Positions 7,952 through 13,709 of a stretch of DNA of 16,033 nt are shown piece after piece. The stretch is from Candidatus Alloscillospira gallinarum (GTDB taxonomy: Bacteria > Bacillota > Clostridia > Oscillospirales > Oscillospiraceae). The notes beneath the pieces are model-generated. The model had not been told where the DNA came from. It ran no database searches and worked only from the letters and a program-made list of their open reading frames with translations. Every line of letters begins with the position of its first letter. The first letter of the stretch is position 1. Position numbers and translations under genes: made by a program. The DNA is taken from contig CAJFTV010000065.1 of assembly GCA_904420055.1 (NCBI GenBank), forward strand, positions 1 through 16,033, written 5' to 3'.

Positions 7952-8140
7952 ATGGCTAAGTGTGAATTTTGTGATAAGGGCGTTTCCTTTGGCATACAGG
8001 TAAGCCACTCCCACAGACGCAGCAACAGAACTTGGAAGCCCAACGTAAAGCGTGTTAAGGCTGTCGTAGACGGCTCACCCCGTCACGTATATGTTTGTAC
8101 TCGTTGCCTCCGTAGCGGCAAGGTTACCCGTGCTGTCTGA
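7952..8140 (+). CDS. rpmB: Large ribosomal subunit protein bL28
   Basis: This 62-residue basic protein is bL28 of the 50S subunit. Seen: the family pattern MAKCEFCDKGVSFG, then VSHSHRRSNRTWKPN, with Cys pairs C4/C7 and C49/C52. These form a zinc ribbon and make this the zinc-binding (C+) form. The ATG at 7952 is chosen because it has an ideal AAGGAGGTG site at 7937-7945; an in-frame GTG at 7943 falls inside that site. The gene is monocistronic, between its own promoter and a rho-independent terminator, and divergent from hprK. Confidence 0.97.
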   Translation: MAKCEFCDKGVSFGIQVSHSHRRSNRTWKPNVKRVKAVVDGSPRHVYVCTRCLRSGKVTRAV

Positions 8141-8152
8141 TTTTAAAATATG

Positions 8153-8186
8153 AAGCTCGCCTTTTAAGGCGGGCTTTTTATTTTTC
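8153..8186 (+). terminator. Rho-independent terminator of rpmB
   Basis: A 9-bp stem (8153-8161 with 8168-8176, one G-U pair) is followed by a T-rich run, 13 bases after the rpmB stop. Confidence 0.9.
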
Positions 8187-8195
8187 TTAAATTCC

Positions 8196-8228
8196 TAAAG
8201 CGCCGGACACATTGTGTCCGGCGCTTTA
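8196..8228 (-). terminator. Strong hairpin, probable terminator of the glycyl radical enzyme gene
   Basis: A perfect 15-bp stem (8196-8210 with 8214-8228, loop ATT) lies 12 bases beyond the glycyl radical enzyme stop. The tail on the minus strand is only TTTAGGAATTT, so it may act as a 3'-end stabiliser or a partly efficient terminator. It also insulates against readthrough from rpmB. Confidence 0.65.
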
Positions 8229-8240
8229 ATCCTTGACAAT

Positions 8241-10655
8241 TTATGCAAGCTGGTCTGTTCTGGAAATCAGGTCATCCTGGAGCGACTTGTCAAGCTCCAC
8301 AAAGTATGCTGAAAATCCCGCAATGCGAATTACAAGGTTTTTGTACTTCTCCGGGTCCTCCTGGGCACTTCTCAGCTGGTCGCCGCCGACTACATTGTAC
8401 TGTATGTGCATGCCTCCGAGCTGGAAGAATGTCTCCACAAGGCTTCGCAGCTTCATAATCCCCTCGTCCCCCTGGACCGTGGCCGGGTGGAACTTCATGT
8501 TGAGCAGCGTGCCGTTTCTGAATGCCGCATGATTAATAGATGCAACAGACTTCAGCACAGCCGCGGGACCGTTCTTGTCGAGCCCCTGTTTCGGCGACAC
8601 GCCGTCGGCCAGCGGCTCCATGGCCTTTCTGCCGTCAGGCGTCGCCCAGCAGCGCTTGCCGTTTACAATGTGTGTAGACACCGGATAAATTCCCGCCTGC
8701 CATACGTTGCCCCTGTCACTTGTGCACTTTAAAAACTCATTTGCAAATATCTCCATGGACTCCCTGGCGATGTCGTCCACATATTTAATGTCGTTTCCGT
8801 ACCTCGGCACCTCGTTGAGTATTTTCTGGCGCAGCGGCTCATATCCTTCCCAGTCAGCCATAACAGCGTCATAAAGCTCCCGGGTGGTACAGTAATCATG
8901 GTCATAACACATGTATTTTATAACCGCCAGACTGTCTGCCACATTTGCACAGCCAACACCCGATGAACCACTTGAATTATATTTTGCCCCTCCGTACATG
9001 ACGTCCTTTCCTGACTCCATGCAGCCGGTCATTGTGGCTGACAGCGCCGGTATAGGCATCATTTCGCGGTACATGAGCCAGAAGAGATTTGACATTGACA
9101 CATGCCAGTGAACATAATGGGCAACCTGTTTTTTGTAGGCGTCCATAAGCTGGTCAAAATTCTCATAGTCATAGAGATATCCGGTTCCGAAACCGGAATC
9201 CTCGCCGGTGAGCTTATTTATGCCGTTATTTATGAGCATAGTTATTATATTGCCCATGTTGAGATACGTTGCCCTTCCAAGGCCTCCGCAGCACGGGAAG
9301 TCGTTTCCGGCACCTGCCGGTTCAACACAGCCGATTATGCAGTAGTCCCGCGCATCTTCAAGAGTAAAGCCTCTCTCCAAGAGTGTGGGGATTATAATTT
9401 CATCATTCTGAAGCGTGGGTATTCCTCCCACCCTTTTGGTGCACTCAATCGCAGCCTCCCAGAGTTTATCCGGTGTATTCCTGTGTATTCTCAGCGAGAG
9501 CGGAGGCTCATGCAGGTCAAGCCGCGCAATGGCGTTCAGCATGAGGTATGAAACTTCATTTGTGGCGTCGGTGCCGTCAGGCTTTACTCCCCCAAGGGAC
9601 ATATGCTGTCCGGAGGAATACCCGCCTGAATTAATTGCCGCCGCTGTGGTCTTTGTAACAACTGCCTCAGAAATTTTTAAAAAGAAGCAATCTACAATCT
9701 CCTGAGCCTCATCAAGGGTAATTTTGCCCTCTGCCAGGTCTTTTTCAAGATACTTCCCGGTGTACTGGTCAAATCTGCCGAAAGTCAGTCCGTGGAGCTG
9801 CCCCTCATAGCACAGAGTTAAATGGTAGATATATGTGGCCTGAACAGCTTCCCAGAAATTTCTGGCGGGATACTCAATAATGTGGTTCAGAGACTCAGCC
9901 ATCATCTTGAGTTCCTTCCGGCGCTCCGGCGTGTATTTTTCCATCTCAGACATCTTCTCACACTCAGCGGCATAGCGCTTTGCAAGAGTTATTACCGCAT
10001 CACAGTATATTACAATAGAGCGGTAAAACAGATGCTTCTGGGCATCTCCCTCCATAAGGTTGCCGTTTAATTCACGCAGCTTCTCCTGCGCCTCTGCCTT
10101 AACCGCCGCAAACCCCTTGTCAATTGCCACAGAGTAATTTGCAGAAAAATGTCCTATGGGATTTCCGCCTGTTCCTGTGCGGTTAAACGGTATTATCTTG
10201 GCAGATTCTACCGGGTAAAACTCATCAGGTATTGTTGCATCGCAGTGGGCGGCAAGACTGTGTGTATCCCAATAATCGGCGATAGAACAGATATAATCCG
10301 CGTCCTCTTTGGATATTTCATTATACTCCTCATAGGCCTGCCGTTTATAATACTGTCCGGACTGGAGCTCCTCAACCATCCACCGTACGCCGCCAAACTC
10401 CGGGTTTAAAGTAGCCCCGTGATAATCAGGTGTCAGATTTCCCACTATAAGGTCATCGTCCCCGACCCACACAGTCATCTGACTGCATATAGCCTGCATG
10501 CACTTAGCCCTTTTAAGCTGGCTCTGCTCCGCCTCGTGTGACTTATAAAATTCCGTAATTATACGCGGTCTCTCACTGGAAAAACGCGGAGTTGTACTCC
10601 GGTATTTATCTCTCATTCGCTGAACTCTGTCTGTAATAGGTCCAAACGTGTACAT
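8241..10655 (-). CDS. Glycyl radical enzyme, substrate unknown
   Basis: This 804-residue protein is a glycyl radical enzyme of the dehydratase/decarboxylase/lyase type. Seen: the active-site loop GCVEP with Cys443 and Glu445; an invariant-looking His169 in IGHFSANY; the NVADSLAVIK segment at 571-580; and the C-terminal radical loop RIAGFSAYF with the presumed radical Gly780. Known: pyruvate formate-lyase has two adjacent active-site Cys and no CVE, so formate acetyltransferase is not the right name. Unusual points are Phe781 where most members have Tyr, and an adjacent Cys455-Cys456 pair shortly after the active site. No radical-SAM activase, which such enzymes require, lies in the window. 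The start at 10655 has an AAAGGAG site 12 bases upstream, a slightly long spacing. I cannot assign the substrate; dehydration, decarboxylation, C-N or C-S cleavage are all possible. Confidence 0.88.
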   Translation of the reverse strand: MYTFGPITDRVQRMRDKYRSTTPRFSSERPRIITEFYKSHEAEQSQLKRAKCMQAICSQMTVWVGDDDLIVGNLTPDYHGATLNPEFGGVRWMVEELQSGQYYKRQAYEEYNEISKEDADYICSIADYWDTHSLAAHCDATIPDEFYPVESAKIIPFNRTGTGGNPIGHFSANYSVAIDKGFAAVKAEAQEKLRELNGNLMEGDAQKHLFYRSIVIYCDAVITLAKRYAAECEKMSEMEKYTPERRKELKMMAESLNHIIEYPARNFWEAVQATYIYHLTLCYEGQLHGLTFGRFDQYTGKYLEKDLAEGKITLDEAQEIVDCFFLKISEAVVTKTTAAAINSGGYSSGQHMSLGGVKPDGTDATNEVSYLMLNAIARLDLHEPPLSLRIHRNTPDKLWEAAIECTKRVGGIPTLQNDEIIIPTLLERGFTLEDARDYCIIGCVEPAGAGNDFPCCGGLGRATYLNMGNIITMLINNGINKLTGEDSGFGTGYLYDYENFDQLMDAYKKQVAHYVHWHVSMSNLFWLMYREMMPIPALSATMTGCMESGKDVMYGGAKYNSSGSSGVGCANVADSLAVIKYMCYDHDYCTTRELYDAVMADWEGYEPLRQKILNEVPRYGNDIKYVDDIARESMEIFANEFLKCTSDRGNVWQAGIYPVSTHIVNGKRCWATPDGRKAMEPLADGVSPKQGLDKNGPAAVLKSVASINHAAFRNGTLLNMKFHPATVQGDEGIMKLRSLVETFFQLGGMHIQYNVVGGDQLRSAQEDPEKYKNLVIRIAGFSAYFVELDKSLQDDLISRTDQLA

Positions 10656-10703
10656 ACCTGTATATCGCTCCTTTCAGTAATTCCACAAAATACTTCTGTG
10701 TAC

Positions 10704-10732
10704 ATAATACTCCCGCAGGCATTAGCCTGCAA
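10704..10732 (-). promoter_or_regulatory. Predicted promoter of the glycyl radical enzyme gene
   Basis: On the minus strand TTGCAG (10727-10732) and TATTAT (10704-10709) are 17 bp apart. This places a start about 40 bases before the coding start and keeps the ribosome site in the leader. Confidence 0.55.
10715..10730. promoter_or_regulatory. Perfect inverted repeat within the glycyl radical enzyme promoter
   Basis: GCAGGC-ATTA-GCCTGC is a perfect 6+4+6 palindrome lying in the spacer and overlapping the -35 box. A protein bound here would block polymerase, so a repressor operator is the natural reading (inference). Confidence 0.5.
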
Positions 10733-10737
10733 TACGC

Positions 10738-10761
10738 CGTTAACACATTTAACGAATGTGT
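10738..10761. promoter_or_regulatory. Two overlapping inverted repeats upstream of the glycyl radical enzyme promoter
   Basis: CGTTAA-CACAT-TTAACG (10738-10754) and ACACATT-TAACG-AATGTGT (10743-10761) are both perfect and share their middle. They lie just upstream of the -35 box, the usual place for an activator or cooperative repressor. I cannot name the regulator. The rest of the gap, bases 10762-10890, shows no feature I recognise. Confidence 0.45.
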
Positions 10762-10879
10762 GCATGATATAGAAACAATCTCCGCCGCTTTGTCTGCCGG
10801 CGGCATATAGTTTTTTACTTCCCGAAAAAGCTGTCGCAGAGGCGTAACTTCTTAATACTGAATGAGAAGGCAAACACGG

Positions 10880-10916
10880 AGAAAAAAACATAAAACCGGG
10901 GCATTTTTGCCCCGGT
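10880..10916 (-). terminator. Rho-independent terminator of the SGNH hydrolase gene
   Basis: An 8-bp GC-rich stem (10895-10902 with 10909-10916) is followed on the minus strand by TTTTATGTTTTTTTC, just after the hydrolase stop. Confidence 0.92.
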
Positions 10917-10922
10917 CCAAAA

Positions 10923-11621
10923 TTACGCCGCTACAAGTATCTGGTTTTTCAGTATATTAAACAGCTTTTCAAATATTATTTTGTATCCCTTTTCAGAAGG
11001 GTGTATCCCATCTTTTGAAATAAGGGACTTAAAGTCCTTTCTCGGCAGTATCTCCGCCCGCATATCAATAACCGGATTGCCGCTTGACATGGCATAGTTC
11101 AATATGGCATTGGAATAATACTCCTGATAGCGGTAAATCATGTCCACATCTCCCAGCCATTTCACGATATTGTCCCGGCTTATACCGTTTCTTGTGATAT
11201 ATCTCAGATATTTCTCCGAATCGATTGGCGGCAGTGTCATAAGCACAGGCGTAGCGCCTGTGGATTTTATCTTTTTTACCATGCTGTCCAGAATGCTGAC
11301 AAACTTATCCAGACATGTCTTTGGCAGATGTTCGCCGTCCGGATTTTCCGCCACTTCCTGCCAGTTAAAATTGCAGTCATTACCGCCGTACTCAACAAGG
11401 GCATATTTACACTGAAGTCCCTGCTCAATATCCCGGTCCAGTATAGCATTTCCCTTTTCAATCGAAGCGCCAAACTTGGCCCTGTTTATTATCTTAACAG
11501 GCAGCTCTTTAAAGCTCTTCAGAAATTCATCTATATGAAAATGATACCTCATATCCTCGTCCGGACATGTTGCCTTCATGATTGAATCTCCATAGACGTA
11601 AATTGCACCAAATTCCGACAT
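10923..11621 (-). CDS. SGNH/GDSL-family hydrolase
   Basis: This 232-residue protein is a soluble SGNH (GDSL) hydrolase, a family of esterases, lipases, acyltransferases and carbohydrate deacetylases. Seen: block I YGDSI with nucleophile Ser13; block II Gly51 in FGAS; block III GGND with Asn81; and block V DGIHPSEKGY with Asp204 and His207. The full catalytic set is therefore present. No signal peptide or membrane segment is visible, so it should act in the cytoplasm. I start at 11621 because the longer ATG at 11639 lies inside the GGAGGTG ribosome site that serves 11621. It is divergent from a DUF1836 gene with a shared symmetric promoter element. The substrate is unknown. Confidence 0.88.
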   Translation of the reverse strand: MSEFGAIYVYGDSIMKATCPDEDMRYHFHIDEFLKSFKELPVKIINRAKFGASIEKGNAILDRDIEQGLQCKYALVEYGGNDCNFNWQEVAENPDGEHLPKTCLDKFVSILDSMVKKIKSTGATPVLMTLPPIDSEKYLRYITRNGISRDNIVKWLGDVDMIYRYQEYYSNAILNYAMSSGNPVIDMRAEILPRKDFKSLISKDGIHPSEKGYKIIFEKLFNILKNQILVAA

Positions 11622-11630
11622 AATAAAGAG

Positions 11631-11637
11631 CACCTCC
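11631..11637 (-). promoter_or_regulatory. Ribosome binding site that decides the SGNH start
   Basis: GGAGGTG on the minus strand lies 9 bases before the ATG at 11621. The alternative ATG at 11639 overlaps this site and has none of its own. Confidence 0.8.
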
Positions 11638-11670
11638 ATATAACATAGTATTTATTACCACTTCTCCTAT

Positions 11671-11699
11671 ATTTTATTCGCTATTTTCTGATATGTCAA
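11671..11699 (-). promoter_or_regulatory. Predicted SGNH hydrolase promoter
   Basis: On the minus strand consensus TTGACA (11694-11699) lies 17 bp from TAAAAT (11671-11676). Confidence 0.75.
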
Positions 11700-11711
11700 T
11701 ATCAATTGACA
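11694..11711. promoter_or_regulatory. Perfect 18-bp inverted repeat uniting two divergent -35 boxes
   Basis: TGTCAAT-ATCA-ATTGACA is fully symmetric with a 4-base centre. Its arms carry the -35 boxes of the SGNH and DUF1836 promoters. Either it is only two back-to-back consensus -35 boxes, or it is a joint operator. The symmetry extends one base past each hexamer. Confidence 0.6.
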
Positions 11712-11734
11712 AAATTTCTACAATTATGTATCAT
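11706..11734 (+). promoter_or_regulatory. Predicted DUF1836 gene promoter
   Basis: TTGACA (11706-11711), a 17 bp spacer, then TATCAT (11729-11734). Transcription would start near base 11741, almost at the ribosome site, giving a leader of only about 15 bases. Confidence 0.65.
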
Positions 11735-11740
11735 GTCTGA

Positions 11741-11746
11741 AAGGAG
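11741..11746 (+). promoter_or_regulatory. Ribosome binding site that decides the DUF1836 start
   Basis: AAGGAG lies 9 bases before a GTG at 11756. The in-frame TTG at 11747 directly abuts the site and is too close to be used. Confidence 0.7.
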
Positions 11747-11755
11747 TTGATTACC

Positions 11756-12235
11756 GTGACAAATCGGATTCCGTTCACATGCCCCAGCTGGAATGAGCTG
11801 CCGCTCTTGGAATTGTATATGGACCAGGTAATAATTATAATTGAGGAATCCTTAACACCTATGCTCCCCGGAATTCCAAAAATTATTACCCCCACTATGA
11901 TAAACAACTATGTAAAGCAGAAAATACTACCCCCCACGGTAAAGAAAAAATATAACAGGAAGCACTTGTCCGAACTTATTATGATTACTCTCCTGAAAAC
12001 AGTGTTCAACTCCGAGGAGATAATACTAATACTAAATACCCTCCGCCAGCACGGTACGCCAATGGCAGCATACAACCTGTTCTGCAATATTTTAAAAAGC
12101 AGGCTGGACCCTGATTATGCCAGCTCCGACGTTGAAAAAGCCGACCCGATAGTCGTATCTGCAATATCATGTCTTGCCGGTAAAATGGAATTTTCACATA
12201 GAATATATTCAAATAGTGAAGGCACGGCTCAATGA
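11756..12235 (+). CDS. DUF1836 family protein, possible HTH regulator
   Basis: The 159-residue product matches DUF1836, a Firmicutes family of unknown function. Seen: the family pattern ELPLLELYMDQV (residues 14-25), then PTMINNYVKQKILPPTVKKKY (46-66), then a helical KHLSELIMITLLKTVF segment (69-84). The middle part reads like a MerR-type winged helix, in which a helix is followed by a wing with Pro and Lys/Tyr, so DNA binding is a reasonable inference but not shown. The GTG start at 11756 is chosen by its AAGGAG site. It is divergent from the SGNH hydrolase over a palindromic operator-like element, the usual layout for a regulator and its target. Its stop lies inside an inverted repeat before the riboswitch promoter. 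Confidence 0.85.
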   Translation: MTNRIPFTCPSWNELPLLELYMDQVIIIIEESLTPMLPGIPKIITPTMINNYVKQKILPPTVKKKYNRKHLSELIMITLLKTVFNSEEIILILNTLRQHGTPMAAYNLFCNILKSRLDPDYASSDVEKADPIVVSAISCLAGKMEFSHRIYSNSEGTAQ

Positions 12236-12249
12236 TTTTTTATCATTGA
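12229..12249. promoter_or_regulatory. AT-rich inverted repeat overlapping the riboswitch promoter -35
   Basis: TCAATGAT-TTTTT-ATCATTGA is a perfect 8+5+8 repeat. It spans the DUF1836 stop and enters the -35 box (12246-12251) of the next promoter. It loosely resembles Fur/metalloregulator boxes (ATGAT...ATCAT), but it could also be a weak terminator for the DUF1836 gene. Confidence 0.4.
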
Positions 12250-12274
12250 CACCTTTACCCGCATATGATATTAT
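12246..12274 (+). promoter_or_regulatory. Strong promoter of the riboswitch-CDF transcript
   Basis: A perfect -35 TTGACA (12246-12251), a 17 bp spacer, and TATTAT (12269-12274) preceded by TGA, an extended -10. Transcription would start near 12281, which is where the riboswitch P1 stem begins. Confidence 0.8.
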
Positions 12275-12280
12275 GCAAAT

Positions 12281-12364
12281 ATTAAAGCTAAATATCGTGC
12301 AGGCAGAATTCTTCTGCCGGGTTACATTGTAACAGCAGTTTTTCTGCGGGACTTTTTCTTTAGT
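12281..12364 (+). ncRNA. NiCo (czcD-type) metal riboswitch aptamer, compact form
   Basis: The leader matches the four-way-junction NiCo layout from memory of the family: GCAGGCA (12299-12305), hairpin P2, CCGGG (12317-12321), hairpin P3, CAGCAG, hairpin P4, then GGGAC (12348-12352). P2 is a 7-bp stem (12302-12308 with 12312-12318), P3 a 4-5 bp stem (12321-12325 with 12329-12333), and P4 a 4-bp stem (12335-12338 with 12344-12347). P1 can pair 12281-12287 with 12358-12364 plus AAA/UUU inside. P4, GGGAC and P1 compete with the terminator, so ligand binding should turn expression on. Known: the G-rich CCGGG and GGGAC linkers bind Ni/Co, and Fe(II) has also been reported as a ligand. The CDF exporter downstream fits. 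The loops are unusually short. Confidence 0.75.
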
Positions 12365-12378
12365 CCCGCAGTTTTTTT
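12344..12378 (+). terminator. Riboswitch expression-platform terminator
   Basis: A perfect 9-bp GC-rich stem, CTGCGGGAC (12344-12352) with GTCCCGCAG (12363-12371), is followed by seven Ts. Its left arm is the P4 strand plus the conserved GGGAC of the aptamer, so the two folds exclude each other. It ends 51 bases before the CDF start. Confidence 0.92.
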
Positions 12379-12429
12379 GTATGACACCTAAACGGCTGGC
12401 ACACCATTATAATATTCTGAGGTGATACC

Positions 12430-13605
12430 ATGACGCATCTTTTGTACAAATTATTTCTCAAAAACCGCAGTCCCCAGTCCCCCGACGGCCGCACGGCATA
12501 CGGAAAGCTCTCCGGCGCAGTTGGCATATTCTGCAATATTATACTCTTCGCCGCAAAGCTGACCGCCGGACTTCTCTCCGGGTCTGTCGCTATTACGGCA
12601 GATGCTGTAAACAACCTGTCGGACGCCTCTTCCAGTATAATAAGTCTGCTGGGCTTCAAGCTTGCGAGCCGTCCCGCCGACCCGGAGCACCCTTACGGCC
12701 ACGGACGGTATGAATATCTTTCAGCGCTCTTCATATCGATAATTATAATTCTAATCGGTTTTGAGCTTTTAAAGTCCGGCATCGACAAAATAATCCACCC
12801 GGAGGACGTGGAGTTTAACCTCGTATTTGCCGGAATTTTAGTATTTTCCATACTTGTAAAGCTGTGGATGATGCTGTTCAACAAAAAAACCGGCAGGCTG
12901 ATAAACTCTCAAACTCTTATCGCCACAGCAACCGACAGCCGAAATGACGTAATTGCCACTTTTGCAGTCCTTGCCGCCTCAATTATCTCGTACTTCGCTG
13001 ACATTCAGCTCGATGGTTATATGGGCGTAGCCGTATCCCTGTTTATACTTTACAGCGGAGTAATGCTCATTCGCGATACACTTGACCCGCTTCTTGGGAA
13101 AGCGCCTGACAGCGCACTCGTGGAGGAAATAAGAAAGACTATTTTAAGTTATCCGGGTGTCATATCCGCCCATGACCTTATGGTGCACGACTACGGTCCC
13201 GGCAGGCAGTTTGCCAGCGTACATGTAGAAATGTCCGCTGATGCTGACGTAATAGAGAGCCACGACGTCCTGGACAACATTGAACGTGACTTCCTGCAAA
13301 ATATGGGTATTCATATGGTGGTTCACTATGACCCAATATCCACAAGCGATTCTTTTACATGTGAAATACGCAAATGGCTGAGCGAGCAAATTAAAACCAT
13401 TGACGAACGCCTGACAATACACGACCTTCGTGTGGTACATGGCATAACACACACAAACGTAATATTTGACTGCGTCGCTCCATACGGCATAAATATCGAA
13501 GACGGTATTTTGAAAAATAAAATAGACACACTTGTCAAGTCAAAATATCCTGACTGCAACACAGTTATAACAATCGACCGAAGCTTTGCCACTATTGCAG
13601 ATTGA
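12430..13605 (+). CDS. CDF cation exporter (Mn/Fe-type metal site)
   Basis: The 391-residue inner-membrane protein is a cation diffusion facilitator that exports divalent metal in exchange for protons. Seen: membrane segments from about residue 30 to 215; the TM2 motif DAVNNLSD, giving Asn61-x3-Asp65; the TM5 motif DSRND, giving Asp169-x3-Asp173; and the HPYGHGRYEYLSAL signature at 87-100. Known: zinc CDFs have His/Asp at these places, while N-D/D-D is typical of manganese exporters such as MntE. The protein is about 90 residues longer than simple CDFs because the cytoplasmic domain appears twice, at about 241-302 and 326-385, each opening with HDL. The ribosome site is GAGGTGAT. It sits behind a NiCo-type riboswitch, so induction by Fe(II), Co, Ni or Mn is expected; which metal is exported is not settled. 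Confidence 0.92.
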   Translation: MTHLLYKLFLKNRSPQSPDGRTAYGKLSGAVGIFCNIILFAAKLTAGLLSGSVAITADAVNNLSDASSSIISLLGFKLASRPADPEHPYGHGRYEYLSALFISIIIILIGFELLKSGIDKIIHPEDVEFNLVFAGILVFSILVKLWMMLFNKKTGRLINSQTLIATATDSRNDVIATFAVLAASIISYFADIQLDGYMGVAVSLFILYSGVMLIRDTLDPLLGKAPDSALVEEIRKTILSYPGVISAHDLMVHDYGPGRQFASVHVEMSADADVIESHDVLDNIERDFLQNMGIHMVVHYDPISTSDSFTCEIRKWLSEQIKTIDERLTIHDLRVVHGITHTNVIFDCVAPYGINIEDGILKNKIDTLVKSKYPDCNTVITIDRSFATIAD

Positions 13606-13620
13606 CGCTTCAAGGTCAGG

Positions 13621-13660
13621 TAAACTCAAGCCCACTCGAAGTGAGTGGGCTTGAAGTTTT
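13621..13660 (+). terminator. Terminator of the CDF gene
   Basis: An 11-bp stem (13627-13637 with 13643-13653, loop GAAGT) continues through AAACT/AGTTT pairing after one bulge. It is followed by a short T run. Confidence 0.85.
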
Positions 13661-13662
13661 AC

Positions 13663-13699
13663 TTAATAAAAATCGGCACTGAACAATTCAGTGCCGATT
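13663..13699 (-). terminator. Terminator of the OFA transporter gene
   Basis: A perfect 13-bp stem (13671-13683 with 13687-13699, loop CAA) is followed on the minus strand by a TTTTTATT run, 11 bases after the transporter stop. Confidence 0.9.
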
Positions 13700-13709
13700 A
13701 AACTTTAAT

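Noticed and set aside
8241..10655. Annotation of the glycyl radical enzyme as pyruvate formate-lyase
   Set aside because: The active site is GCVEP with one catalytic Cys and a Glu, unlike the Cys-Cys of formate acetyltransferase.
10613..10891. Minus-strand frame of 92 codons in the gap before the glycyl radical enzyme
   Set aside because: It overlaps the SGNH terminator and the palindromic promoter and runs into the enzyme gene in another frame. No ribosome site or family match is seen.
11622..11639. Longer N-terminus for the SGNH hydrolase (ATG at 11639)
   Set aside because: Those six codons contain the ribosome site of the ATG at 11621, and the longer start has no site of its own.
12281..12378. 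A free-standing small RNA, or a yybP-ykoY manganese riboswitch
   Set aside because: The hairpin order and the GCAGGCA, CCGGG and GGGAC linkers fit the NiCo layout, the terminator competes with the aptamer, and the gene behind is a CDF. I see no yybP-ykoY loop motifs. A small RNA remains the fallback if a covariance search fails.
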